Assembly (NCBI GenBank): GCA_963718105.1
Contig: OY970352.1
Location: 2,294,001-2,358,000, forward strand
Source of the DNA: DASYKT01 sp963718105
Lineage (GTDB): Bacteria; Acidobacteriota; Blastocatellia; Pyrinomonadales; Pyrinomonadaceae
Length of the DNA: 64,000 nucleotides
Direction of reading: 5' to 3'
The notes beneath the pieces are model-generated. The model did no database searches. It was not told where the DNA came from and was given only the letters and a program-made list of their open reading frames with translations. This document shows positions 15,353 through 24,854 of this stretch, in pieces. Both the position numbers and the translations under genes were made by a program. The number at the start of each line of letters is the position of its first letter. The first letter of the stretch is position 1.

Positions 15353-16174
15353 ATGCAAACAAAAACCAATTCCGACGGCAATAAAACCAGTCAAAATCAA
15401 AGCAATAATAAAAACATTGGCTACTTATCGGGCGCTGTGTTGGTTATCTTGATTTGTATTTTGACTGTTATTTTCCTTTGGGTTTACGATGTTAGCTTCA
15501 GGCAACTTGACCCAAACTCCAACAACCCGCCACCCTTGGTGTTTTTCGTGACATCGGTTTTTAGTTTGCTGGTATTCGCCGCAGTCATCATACAAATCAT
15601 TATAAATGGACTTCAATGGCACGCGATGTATAAGGGATTGGCAACAAGTGATGCCGCACTTGAGCAGGCTGAGCGGTCTATGATAATCAGCCAAACAGCC
15701 TATGTAATGGTAAAGAAACTTGTGTTTGAGGACTTTATGTTGGGAAAACACCCAACTATAACGATGATCCTGCATAATACCGGCCAAACCCCGGCTTACG
15801 AGGTGCGCGTTTACCCTCACTTTGACAATAAAAAGCGTCCGTTTTCGTTCACTAAGGCAGAGGCTGTAGATATGAAGGATCCCTTTGGTCAAGAGATATA
15901 TCCCATAGCTTTGGGTCCGAACGGAGATGACACTACCCAGCCTGTTTTTATGCCCGTGCCGGTCACGGAAGCCATACTGAAATTCGAAAAAGTTCAGCCC
16001 TTCCATTTTTGGGGATTGATTACCTATGTTGATATTTTTGGGCGAGATAGATGGACTGAATTTTGCTATTGGAAATTCGTTCCGGGCGAAATCAAGCCGG
16101 GGGAAAGCTCTTTGGCAATGAATGAATCCAATAACGACACTGATAAACCCTACATAAAGGAAAAGGCAAATTAA
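15353..16174 (+). CDS. Two-helix membrane protein with cytosolic beta-sandwich-like domain
   Basis: The 273-residue product has a polar Asn/Gln-rich N-terminus and two membrane helices (about residues 23-46 and 64-86). An amphipathic stretch AALEQAERSMIISQTAYVMV follows, then a beta-rich region with LHNTGQTPAYEVRVYPHF. Proteins with this exact layout, two helices followed by AERSxxxSQxAYV and an HNxGxTPAxxV strand, are common hypothetical accessory proteins of Gram-negative genomes; no activity is known. It stands alone between small Cys-pair genes in element B and is not obviously part of an operon. A long open frame on the opposite strand is a shadow. Confidence 0.7.
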   Translation: MQTKTNSDGNKTSQNQSNNKNIGYLSGAVLVILICILTVIFLWVYDVSFRQLDPNSNNPPPLVFFVTSVFSLLVFAAVIIQIIINGLQWHAMYKGLATSDAALEQAERSMIISQTAYVMVKKLVFEDFMLGKHPTITMILHNTGQTPAYEVRVYPHFDNKKRPFSFTKAEAVDMKDPFGQEIYPIALGPNGDDTTQPVFMPVPVTEAILKFEKVQPFHFWGLITYVDIFGRDRWTEFCYWKFVPGEIKPGESSLAMNESNNDTDKPYIKEKAN

Positions 16175-16235
16175 GACACTGCCAGCCAAGTAAATAAGCC
16201 TTTTGCCCCTAAACACCTTAACCTTGCCTGCAAGT

Positions 16236-16304
16236 GCTTAAAGTTTAAGTCTACCCTAAAAGAGCTTTAACTTGCCTCAAAAGTATATGTTCGCCGCCTG
16301 ACAG
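16236..16304. repeat. Direct repeat copy 2 with internal deletion
   Basis: Copies of two blocks that flank the 13976-14188 gene (13945-13993 and 14257-14275) are joined here without the gene between them. The residual minus-strand reading still ends TFEAS and stop, as in that gene. It looks like a duplicated cassette that lost its coding part. Confidence 0.6.
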
Positions 16305-16373
16305 ACCCGCAATCGTCATTTTTGATAAAACATCAAAATATACGGAGAAGTCTAATTACAAAGGGGGTGCGGT

Positions 16374-16619
16374 ATGAAACGGTGTCCGAAGTGTCGATTG
16401 GCTTTTGAGGTGCACATTCTTGGCGACAATCGGCGTTGCCCCGACGAAATAATGAGAGAGCTATTGCGCCTTCAGGAAACCTCTGATCTGTGCCTGGATT
16501 GCTTACTGGAAGACTGGGTAGCAAAGATTGGCGCGGCTAAGCTGAAACAGCGGTACTCAGTACCGGCCACGGCGCATGGCAAGCACAGCCAACCCTATTA
16601 CCGGCCCGGAATTCTGTGA
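16374..16619 (+). CDS. Small double-Cys-pair protein (third copy)
   Basis: An 81-residue protein, MKRCPKCRLAF, then DEIMRELLRLQETSDLCLDCLLEDW. Its ATG follows GGGGGT six bases upstream, the clearest start in this family. The last 25 residues (KQRYSVPATAHGKHSQP) are not shared with the paralogues. Two CxxC pairs about 43 residues apart suggest a zinc-ribbon-like microprotein. It is followed by its own terminator. Function unknown. Confidence 0.65.
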   Translation: MKRCPKCRLAFEVHILGDNRRCPDEIMRELLRLQETSDLCLDCLLEDWVAKIGAAKLKQRYSVPATAHGKHSQPYYRPGIL

Positions 16620-16633
16620 TGGCGATAGAAAAA

Positions 16634-16670
16634 GGCGCTCAGCCCAAACCGAGCGCCAGTCCTAGTTTTT
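16634..16670 (+). terminator. Intrinsic terminator
   Basis: GGCGCTC and GAGCGCC form a 7-bp stem with a 10-base loop, and a TTTTT run follows on the plus strand 8 bases later. It ends the 16374 gene and faces the convergent 16791 gene. Confidence 0.6.
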
Positions 16671-16790
16671 AATAATCTACCATCTTACTTGCCGTTCTTG
16701 CCGCTAGGCTTGTTCGGCGTCTGAGTTAAAACCGACGCAGCAAGAAGAGGAAAAACAGAAATTGCCTGTCATAATTTACGATTCCGAAGT

Positions 16791-17870
16791 TTAATTTGCC
16801 GCGTTGCAATTCCATTTTCCATTACTTTTCTCGCACGTATATCGATGTATAGTTTCAGAAAAACCTCTTCTACTCTTACTTCTCCAGGTTCGCCCGAATT
16901 CTACCGTGGCAGAATTTTTATTAATAAGTATATTCTTGAAAAAATAAAGGGCCTCTCCGGTAATATGGCTATCAATTAATTTAATCTTGGCGTTTCTATT
17001 TTTATTGATAGAGTCTATTGAGACAGATGAGAGAAAATTGTTTCGTAATAAATAGACGTAAGCAAGATCATCGGGATCGTTAAGAAATTCGCCAAGGATC
17101 AATTCAGCCAATTCTATCTGACTCCTCTTTGATTCTTCATATTTAGCTAATAAATTAGACTTTTCAACCTTCTTATTTTTATTATCAGGCGGCGACGCTT
17201 TTCTGGAATAAACTATAGGAGTGGGTTTGGACCGATTTGCGGATTTTTTTTCGGTTAGGATTTTATTTACAGTACGTGCAGTAGTAGCAGTATCATATTG
17301 ATCTGCTTTTTTTTGATTGTTTTTTGGCAACTCTGAGGAAAAGTAATATGCTTTTTGCGACTTGCCTTTCTCTTCCTTAGAACATCCCCGCAGACACTCA
17401 TACGTTATATAGATTGCTTTATTTGACGAAAGATATTGTTGCGCCACATTAAAAATAAATGACTGTCCGGGCTTCAGATCAATCGCATAATATGACTCTC
17501 TACGAGTATATGCCAGAGGCAACTCTTTTACTTCTTTATCTTTTGAAGTGCAATATTCTTTCTCAACCACCTCGTAGTATAAAGCTACTTCCTTACTAAC
17601 GCCTCTTAGAAAATCCAAAGTTTCCTTATCATCAGAGGCTAGAATCTTCAAAGTCTTTTTTGATTTATTCGTGAATTCCAGCCAAACTCTATCCTTGCTT
17701 TCGTCAGAATATATTGATTCTTTTTGCCCAGATTTAACATAGACAATAGAATAATTAAGATCGCAGTTCCCTTTTTCAGCCGGTCGAGAAGAAGAAGGAA
17801 TTATTTGCGCATCTGCAACTACCAGGAAGATGTTAAGTAAAAGTAATGTTTTTAAAATAAAACTTATCAT
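16791..17870 (-). CDS. Secreted protein behind the element B RHS gene (immunity/partner candidate)
   Basis: The 359-residue product has a signal peptide (MISFILKTLLLLNIFLVV, cleavage near ADAQ). The mature part has a beta-rich N-terminal domain with several Cys (NCDLNYSIVYV, EYCTSKDK, YECLRGC), a Lys/Asn/Ser-rich linker around 190-240, and a C-terminal domain ending RYTCEKSNGKWNCNAAN. It starts 24 bases after the RHS stop, so it is in the same operon. It shows no relation to the two small secreted proteins that follow the element A RHS gene, just as the two RHS tips differ. This is what a toxin-specific immunity gene would look like, but that is inference. Confidence 0.75.
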   Translation of the reverse strand: MISFILKTLLLLNIFLVVADAQIIPSSSRPAEKGNCDLNYSIVYVKSGQKESIYSDESKDRVWLEFTNKSKKTLKILASDDKETLDFLRGVSKEVALYYEVVEKEYCTSKDKEVKELPLAYTRRESYYAIDLKPGQSFIFNVAQQYLSSNKAIYITYECLRGCSKEEKGKSQKAYYFSSELPKNNQKKADQYDTATTARTVNKILTEKKSANRSKPTPIVYSRKASPPDNKNKKVEKSNLLAKYEESKRSQIELAELILGEFLNDPDDLAYVYLLRNNFLSSVSIDSINKNRNAKIKLIDSHITGEALYFFKNILINKNSATVEFGRTWRSKSRRGFSETIHRYTCEKSNGKWNCNAAN

Positions 17871-17894
17871 ATTAGTTTTTTTCTTCTTTGAGAA

Positions 17895-20800
17895 TCAAGG
17901 TTTTTTCTTGGGAGCAATTAACCCATAACCGCCCTCATTCCGGGGCTTTTCTAAAATCTGCCTAATCGCCTTATCTCTATTAACATCCAAAGTAGCCTTG
18001 TCCGCTTTTGCCCAACTGGGGTCGTACAGCCTCCCAGCTTTGGCATCATATGGCTCATTCGGCTGCTGCTTTTCTCTCACTAATATATCCGCAAGCATGC
18101 TAATGTACTCTTTGTCCCATTGTGAATTTTCCTTTTTATTAATTACGGCATCTCGTTGGTCTTGAACGTTCGCACCTTCATTTGCAATCAGACTGGGTAT
18201 ATAATCGGAATCCCAACTATCTGAGCGCATGTGTATTTCTAACGATTTGATCGATATATCCGTAACCACCCATTTTCCTTTTATCTTTGTTTCAGTTTTT
18301 AATAAGTCAGATTGAGTATTCCCCAACCCGCGAATTTTAGAATCGTCGCCCTGTACAATAACCAAACCGTCTTTTATCCCACTTTTACTGACTCCTCTTT
18401 TGAAATCCCAATATGCTTGTAGAGCGCGTTTTACGATTTTGTATTCTGCGGATTTCTTGTCATATTGATTCAAGGCAGCAATTGCCTTTACGACCCCGGC
18501 ATCAAATTTCCCGCATTTTTCTTTACCTGCTTTGCATTCATAAAGTCCTGTCGGATCAATTTGAATAAGTGGATTGTTCAATACATAAGCAAACTTATTC
18601 CAGCTTTGTGGTAATGACGGCCTCGCTGAGTTTAACAACGGATCTGCGCTATTGAATCTGCCATGCCGATTCTGATAATACCTCGCTTGAGCAAAGTCAA
18701 GATCGGTTTCTTTATCCTTTTCATAGCCGGTAAATTTCTTCCTGATCTCATCCGAATCATAACCGATAGCGACTGTCCTCTGACCTGTGCTTATCTCTTC
18801 GCCGAACGGATGATAGTCGTGGCGTGCGATCACCGCGCCGCCAGCCCCCGTGCTGATACGAGGAGTGCCAAGCGTGTCGGATGTTAAATAGGCAGCTTGG
18901 GGTTCCGAACTTAACTGATTTGAATACTCCGCCGCCGTTCTCCCTAAAGCGTCATAGACGAAGACAGTTACTTCGCCGGTGCCTGGAACATATTTCTTTA
19001 TCCTTCTTCCATCGCCGTCGTAATAATAAACACCGAGTACCGCGCCCGAGGCATCCTTTGCCTGCACCATTTTGTTCTCGCCGTCATAAAGATACTGCTG
19101 AGAGTCGCCGCTAACGGTCGTGTTACCGGCATTGTCAAAAGTCGCTCCGACAAGACGATTGTTGGCCTGATTTATTGCCGGATTACAGACGGCTGCGGGG
19201 CAGTTCGCTTCTAAAGTTGTGGTGCGGTTATTGGAAGTATCGAAATGCCGGTTTCCAAACCGGTCATAGATGAAGGTCTGTTTCCAGGTTTGAACGCCGG
19301 TGATGATTTCGGCTGTGTCATAAAGCCGGTTCAAAGAATCGTAACTGTAATTTTGTGTCGCCGTAAAACCTGGATCGCCGCCGGCCGAGGGAACAGTTAT
19401 CTGCTGGTTCAAAACGTTTCCGTTATTTTGAGTCGTCCCGTAATTGTAATCGAGCTTAAGCAGATCGGCGGCGTTTTGCGTGGAACCGAGAGCGATGCTG
19501 GACGGCTGAAGGCGGGAATTGTAATTCGTGCTTTCCCAATGGCCGTTACCAAGTCGGACGGCAGCTATCGTTCCCGCCGACGTGTAGGTAAAGTTATTCG
19601 CATAGGTCCAGTAACCTGAATCCGAATTCTTTTTGCTTTGGATTTGGGAAAGAGACCCATCATTATTCAAAACGCTCTTCACCCTCCTTCCATCGGGATA
19701 TGTCTGTTCGGTTAGGGCTCCGGATATGGTGTAGGAATAACTGTGAATATAACTACGTCCATCCGTCACTTGCTCAGAAGACCGGACATTCCCTAAGACG
19801 TTAAAAGAGGTATATCGGGTTGTCGAGACCGAAGAATTTATTTCCGTGAGTGTCCCCTTAGCATGGGGCTGGCTATCGTACAGGTATGTGACCATGGGAG
19901 TCTGATACCCGCCGGTTTCCCCGGCGTAGCTCCTCCGCGTGATTCGATTCAGAGCATCGTAGACATATGAAACAGCGACTCCTCGTACATCTATCTTGCT
20001 GATAAGATTGCCGTTAGGATCGTATTGATAATTTATCGTGCCGGACTCAGGATTTGCAGCGGAAGTTAATCGTGAAAGACTGTTGTATGAAAAGCTGCGA
20101 GTCTGGCCACCTTGGCTAACCCCGGTTAGGCTGCCTAAAACGCTGTAATTATATGTAGTTCGATAGCCTGAGTCAACATTATTTTGTTCGGGGAAAGAAA
20201 CAGGCTCGGTAGCCGGATCCGGGACTGTGACCTCCCAGACATCACTTAATTGACCAAGAGAATTCGTCCTGCTGATGCGCTGCTTGCCCGCTTGGTCGGT
20301 TACCAGAGTACGGTCGGTATCGACATCTGTTTTGACCGTTCCCGAGGAATTTGAATTGTTGCCCCACGGTGCGGGCAGAGGGGCACCGGAGAAAGTCGTC
20401 GCCTCACTGTGCTTACCGGTTTTTGTGATGTAACTAAGCGTCCAGCCCATGGTGGATTCGCCCGTGGCCGCACCGCTCGTCGCCGTCCGGTATGGATTGG
20501 AAGTAATACTGTAAGAACCATTGCTGTTATTGGGATCAGTCGGATTGTGATAGCGATAACGCGTTTGTATCTTTATCCCGTCAACTTCGTTATAGGGATT
20601 CTGAGCAGCATCCTCAAGCGTACGCGAAAGCCGCACCCTGCCAAGCTCGTCATAATGCTGGATCGCGACTTTACGCCCGTCGCCTTTTGTTTCGATGTCG
20701 GCGCGAATGATCACCCTTCGATCCGGAATACTGTATTCTGTTCGTACCCAGGATTCGAGTGCCGTGCCTTGTGCCGTTATTGACTTAACTACCCGACCCA

Positions 20801-23159
20801 GCACGTCATACTCGATGGCATTTGTCAGGCCGTTATCAACATCCGTGGCGCTGAGGGGCAAGCCGGTGTAAAAGTCATACGTCGCCGTAGAAGTTCGCTG
20901 AATAGAGGTTCCGTAAGCGGCGATGGTTTGAGTGGAATAAAGACCTGCGAAACTGCCTTCAGGTCCGGCAACATAATCGTAAGTCGTTTTTAATCGGTTG
21001 CCCTTAGCGTCGATCTGTAAGATCGCATTGCCGAATTGATCGTATTCCGTGCGGGTTGAGATGGAATTGTTCACATCCAGCTTGCTGCCCGTTTGCGGAT
21101 CTTCCGAGTTTAATTGGCCTTTACTTGAATCCCACATCCGAATTTCCTTTAGATTGCCGGTGGTGCTCGGATTGTCGTAATAAAATTCAGTTCTCGATCT
21201 GGGAACGTTGCTCTCGTCCCTCGTCTCGGTCGATCTTATGATATTGTGCAGTCGCGGCGCGGCGGGGTCGGGATTCGCGTAATGATTCGGGCTGTTGGTC
21301 CAGGTGTCGGTCGCCAGGGGAGTGGGATTGTAATAGGTATTGATCGTCTTTCTCTTCAGGCTCAGGTCGCTTGGCAGGCCTATCGGCCTTGAATTGATAC
21401 CGCTTCCACTGCGGGGCACCGAACTATATGGCACCCAATCATATTCCCGTACTTCAAGGACATTTCCGTTTTTATCATAATCATAATCCCTGGTAGCAGT
21501 TAGAACCAGAGTACCGTAAAAATCTGGGATGCTGGTAAATTCTGTCTTTACATAAGCGTTGACCGCATACCCCCCGACATTTGGAGCTTCATTTTTCGCC
21601 CATATTTTTTCCGTAACTGTGCCGTCAGGATTCTCGATCCGGGAATTGTAGCCGAAGAAATCCTGGCTCCACGATCCGCTCTCGAAATGTTTGCTCCCAG
21701 CCGGGGAGATCACCTTATTTTCGTTGTATTTGGTTTTCTCGACTACGGACTCTGAACTTCCGTCATACTGCGATTGATAAGTCAAAGTTCGGCCTAAAAC
21801 TCCCGCATCCAAAACCATTTGGTTATTGAAAGGAACGGATGTGCCTTCTCCAAGCTGATAAGCATACTCAGCTTCAGCGCCGGAAGGTAAGGTAAGAGTT
21901 TTTAGATCACCCCAACCTCCCGTGTAACCGCTGGGTTCCGTATCGGAGGCGTTATAGGTAAAGTTGTATTCCTGACTGCTTGCTTGTACAGGCAAAGTTA
22001 TCTTATCGACATTAACAAACTGCCAGAACCTTTCTTCATATCTCTCAAAAATGGGTGCATTAAATGCGGAAGTTGCCTTGTATTTGCGATATACCCAATA
22101 CTCCTTCCAGTGGACGGTGGTTTCCAGTAATTCGCCGTTAACTCCGGGAGTAATTATTTTATTAATGTCGTTTTCGTAGTTGCTGACAAAAACATATTTA
22201 CCCACGTCGTTCTGGATCATTATTCCCGTCAGGCCGTTAAGCGTCGCCCCTCTCCAAACCACTTTATTTCCGTTGCGGTCGGTAACTCTTTCAAAGATAG
22301 ATGTGTCGTCTTCCGGATTATATTCCACCTTACTGCCGTCCGGCAGGTAGAGGGTCCAGTGAGCTACTCCGCTTGCTCCGGACGGGATGAACAGACGCAT
22401 CCCGGAGCCGTCGCTGCTGTAATAATTCATCCCATTATTAATGACTTGCCGGGGATAATAGTTACAGCTAACTTCATGTCCAAGGCCGACACTTTCGACA
22501 TAAACATGCCTTAGACCTGTCGGATCGATCGAGAAAAAGTCATGATCGAACGGATCGCCGAAATCTGCGCCCGTCCCGTAAGGCCGAAACGTGACAATGC
22601 CGCCATCCGGCATCTTCATCTGAACTTTATAGGTATAACCGTTTTTGGCGTAGGTATACTGATTGGCCTCGTAGCATATATTTGCTTCGTCCGGATCAAA
22701 GCTGTTGATGACGGACAATTCATACCCGCCCGAGTTAAGCCGCCAGCCGCCGTCTTGGGCTTGAACGAGCAATTGCTTAGTGTAAAAAATATTGCCGTGT
22801 ACCGGATCGGGGCTCCCGTTGAATTTATACTGCTGTTTGCCGTCCCAGAGCTTGCCGTTATATTGCAGACTTACCGTGTAACCCGGTGAAGTGCCCCTTC
22901 CCGCCGAAAGCGATCCCAATGGAATATTCAACATCAAATTGGCGTTTCGTAAATTTACATTTTCAATGTCCGATATCGCATAGGACTCTCCCGCTTGAAA
23001 ACCCCGAACGGGTGTTTTTTCCTGGGCAAATAGATTTGCGGTTGCTAATAAAAAACTAAACGCAAGCAGCGTGAATTTTGCCTTTTTGATCAATAATAAA
23101 TATAAGAAATTTTTTACCAAAAAGAATTTGATCAAAGTTTCATTAAATTCTGTCTTCAT
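17895..23159 (-). CDS. Secreted RHS-repeat protein of element B, intact, with variable C-terminal tip
   Basis: About 1754 residues from ATG 23159 (the frame is open to 23219). Hydrophobic export signal, cleavage near LFAQ; RGFQAGESY and LMLNIPLGSLSAGRGTSPGY as in the element A protein. YD-repeats run from mid-protein; the RHS core ends DYHPFGEEI, FTGYEKDKETDLDFAQARYY and IDPTG. The last 216 residues are unrelated to the element A tip. They contain SLIANEGANVQDQRD, which looks like the HEGxHVxD helix of zincin-like RHS tips with both His replaced by Asn; this comparison is from memory of the family. RHS shells normally encase and deliver a C-terminal toxin. Target unknown. The gene before it encodes the FG-GAP partner, 76 bases upstream of this start. 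Confidence 0.9.
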   Translation of the reverse strand: MKTEFNETLIKFFLVKNFLYLLLIKKAKFTLLAFSFLLATANLFAQEKTPVRGFQAGESYAISDIENVNLRNANLMLNIPLGSLSAGRGTSPGYTVSLQYNGKLWDGKQQYKFNGSPDPVHGNIFYTKQLLVQAQDGGWRLNSGGYELSVINSFDPDEANICYEANQYTYAKNGYTYKVQMKMPDGGIVTFRPYGTGADFGDPFDHDFFSIDPTGLRHVYVESVGLGHEVSCNYYPRQVINNGMNYYSSDGSGMRLFIPSGASGVAHWTLYLPDGSKVEYNPEDDTSIFERVTDRNGNKVVWRGATLNGLTGIMIQNDVGKYVFVSNYENDINKIITPGVNGELLETTVHWKEYWVYRKYKATSAFNAPIFERYEERFWQFVNVDKITLPVQASSQEYNFTYNASDTEPSGYTGGWGDLKTLTLPSGAEAEYAYQLGEGTSVPFNNQMVLDAGVLGRTLTYQSQYDGSSESVVEKTKYNENKVISPAGSKHFESGSWSQDFFGYNSRIENPDGTVTEKIWAKNEAPNVGGYAVNAYVKTEFTSIPDFYGTLVLTATRDYDYDKNGNVLEVREYDWVPYSSVPRSGSGINSRPIGLPSDLSLKRKTINTYYNPTPLATDTWTNSPNHYANPDPAAPRLHNIIRSTETRDESNVPRSRTEFYYDNPSTTGNLKEIRMWDSSKGQLNSEDPQTGSKLDVNNSISTRTEYDQFGNAILQIDAKGNRLKTTYDYVAGPEGSFAGLYSTQTIAAYGTSIQRTSTATYDFYTGLPLSATDVDNGLTNAIEYDVLGRVVKSITAQGTALESWVRTEYSIPDRRVIIRADIETKGDGRKVAIQHYDELGRVRLSRTLEDAAQNPYNEVDGIKIQTRYRYHNPTDPNNSNGSYSITSNPYRTATSGAATGESTMGWTLSYITKTGKHSEATTFSGAPLPAPWGNNSNSSGTVKTDVDTDRTLVTDQAGKQRISRTNSLGQLSDVWEVTVPDPATEPVSFPEQNNVDSGYRTTYNYSVLGSLTGVSQGGQTRSFSYNSLSRLTSAANPESGTINYQYDPNGNLISKIDVRGVAVSYVYDALNRITRRSYAGETGGYQTPMVTYLYDSQPHAKGTLTEINSSVSTTRYTSFNVLGNVRSSEQVTDGRSYIHSYSYTISGALTEQTYPDGRRVKSVLNNDGSLSQIQSKKNSDSGYWTYANNFTYTSAGTIAAVRLGNGHWESTNYNSRLQPSSIALGSTQNAADLLKLDYNYGTTQNNGNVLNQQITVPSAGGDPGFTATQNYSYDSLNRLYDTAEIITGVQTWKQTFIYDRFGNRHFDTSNNRTTTLEANCPAAVCNPAINQANNRLVGATFDNAGNTTVSGDSQQYLYDGENKMVQAKDASGAVLGVYYYDGDGRRIKKYVPGTGEVTVFVYDALGRTAAEYSNQLSSEPQAAYLTSDTLGTPRISTGAGGAVIARHDYHPFGEEISTGQRTVAIGYDSDEIRKKFTGYEKDKETDLDFAQARYYQNRHGRFNSADPLLNSARPSLPQSWNKFAYVLNNPLIQIDPTGLYECKAGKEKCGKFDAGVVKAIAALNQYDKKSAEYKIVKRALQAYWDFKRGVSKSGIKDGLVIVQGDDSKIRGLGNTQSDLLKTETKIKGKWVVTDISIKSLEIHMRSDSWDSDYIPSLIANEGANVQDQRDAVINKKENSQWDKEYISMLADILVREKQQPNEPYDAKAGRLYDPSWAKADKATLDVNRDKAIRQILEKPRNEGGYGLIAPKKKP

Positions 23160-23235
23160 ATTTGCATTGTCCTCTGCTGAATCACTTATCTTTCCCATTG
23201 CTCTTTCACTATGAATCATCGGTTGCTATGGTTTG

Positions 23236-24468
23236 CTATCTTCGGTAGAGTGCCGGAACCGGCACATCGCCCGCCGCGCCCCAGCTCACCGTTCGGGTTG
23301 AAACGTCGTGGCTGTTGCGAATGAACCAACCGCCCGCTCCTTTGCCCGAAGGCTTCCACACTGCAATGTCGCACTTGCCGTCGGCGTCATAATCGTTCTG
23401 TACCGCTATCCAGGAACCGTCATACCAGGTGATCGTCTCGGTCTGCCCGTCGGAGCTTTGCTTGATCACCCAGTCGTTGCCATGCCGCACCGCGAAATCC
23501 GCTTTGCCGTCACCGTCATAGTCTCCCGGAACAGGAGCGTCGCCGTTTGATCCCATCGTCTGCGTCAGCGAGTTTCCGCTTTCCGAGCTTTTCCGGGCAT
23601 AGAAGGTCGTCGAGGAATTACGCCAGACTGCCGCATCGGCTTTGCCGTCGCCGTCATAATCAGCCGGTGCGGCAATATCGCCCGAGTTGCCGTAGGCGAT
23701 ATCGACGCTGTTATTGTTGGAGCTGTTGATGATGTACCAGTGTTGATTTGAAGGCCGGAACAAAGCGGTGTCGGTCTTGCCGTCGCCGTCGTAATCAGCG
23801 GGAACAGGTATGTCGCCGCTGGTTCCCTGGTAGACGACGTAAAAGGAACCGCTGCTGGGATAGATCCACCAGACACCGGGGGAACCGGGGCGGAATATCG
23901 CCAGATCGGTTTTGCCGTCGCCATCATAATCGCCTTGGACAGGTACATCAGGAACACCGTTTATCACCCCACCCCAGGCAACTGTGAAAGTCTGTGATCC
24001 CACACCCCCCATGCAATACCAGTAACCGTTAGAAGGCCGCCACACAGCCAGATCGGCGGGAGGGATGGCACTAGCTCCTGCATCTTCTACCGCCAGCATT
24101 CGCGAACCGGCATAGATATATTCTTTGGAGAGTTGCAGCGTGGGGGTAGGAGTGGGCACGGACATAAAGGGATTGACCTTGGCCAGCAAACTTTCATTCT
24201 TCGCCAGTGGGTTCTGCTTTTGCCTGGACGTTTCCGCGCGGGCCGCATCTTCCAGGTATTTGAGTCCGGCACCTAATACTCCCATTGAAAGAAAAGCAAT
24301 TATTCCTATCAACCACCAGCGGGAAGAATTTTTTATATAAGCTGAAAGACTTTTTGGTGTGTTTTGATTTGGGAAGGATGTTTTCTGGGAAAATTCAGAC
24401 GCTTCTTTTCGATCCGTAATCGAATATATAGAGACATTCTTATGTCCCTTGTTTTTATTTTTGGACAT
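23236..24468 (-). CDS. FG-GAP/VCBS-repeat membrane-anchored protein, partner of RHS (element B)
   Basis: A 410-residue near-copy of the 11966-13201 product: same cytoplasmic start (MSKNKNKGHKNVSIYS), same single membrane helix (WWLIGIIAFLSMGVLGAGL), same VPTPTPT linker followed by LSKEYIYAGSRMLAVED, and five DYDGDGK/DYDADGK calcium-type loops. Differences are scattered substitutions, so the two copies are recent duplicates or were both acquired from related islands. The gene leads the operon FG-GAP, RHS, secreted protein. The nucleotide regularity of the repeats (CCGTCGCCGTCATAATC about every 150 bases) is coding and not a CRISPR. Confidence 0.88.
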   Translation of the reverse strand: MSKNKNKGHKNVSIYSITDRKEASEFSQKTSFPNQNTPKSLSAYIKNSSRWWLIGIIAFLSMGVLGAGLKYLEDAARAETSRQKQNPLAKNESLLAKVNPFMSVPTPTPTLQLSKEYIYAGSRMLAVEDAGASAIPPADLAVWRPSNGYWYCMGGVGSQTFTVAWGGVINGVPDVPVQGDYDGDGKTDLAIFRPGSPGVWWIYPSSGSFYVVYQGTSGDIPVPADYDGDGKTDTALFRPSNQHWYIINSSNNNSVDIAYGNSGDIAAPADYDGDGKADAAVWRNSSTTFYARKSSESGNSLTQTMGSNGDAPVPGDYDGDGKADFAVRHGNDWVIKQSSDGQTETITWYDGSWIAVQNDYDADGKCDIAVWKPSGKGAGGWFIRNSHDVSTRTVSWGAAGDVPVPALYRR

Positions 24469-24660
24469 AGCTATCCTGTCGGAGTTAATCCTAAATTTTC
24501 TTTACTGATTATGGGAGCTCGAAAAAAGTTGAGCTTTACTAAAGCGTTGCAGGGAGCTCTAGTTTGTGGGAACCATTACTGCCAATTTGTTAATACCAGT
24601 GTAAGAGACCAAGTATTCAAAGTATTACGTGTTAATGAGAAACTTTTATAGAGGAAAAGA
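24469..24660 (-). promoter_or_regulatory. Conserved upstream region of the FG-GAP/RHS operon (element B)
   Basis: Counterpart of 13202-13380, with shared blocks and small indels. It probably contains the operon promoter and leader. The next 190 bases up to the hsdR stop show no gene or clear signal. Confidence 0.55.
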
Positions 24661-24854
24661 GAATTACTGTCAAGTGCATTCTTACGTTAGGCATAATATG
24701 ATCTGTAATATTTCGTTGAAAGGCTTGAATTTGAACTCATGGTTCCATACAAAAATGTATTTTTAAAGCTGATCTTCTACTGCAAGACAGAGAGAGTTAG
24801 TCCCTTTCCCGTAGCATTTGAATCTAGAAAGCTAAATTTTGTGAATTCCGTACC

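Noticed and set aside
15425..16216. 263-residue minus-strand open frame
   Set aside because: It lies almost entirely opposite the 15353-16174 membrane protein, which has a clear domain layout. The minus frame has no recognisable motif.
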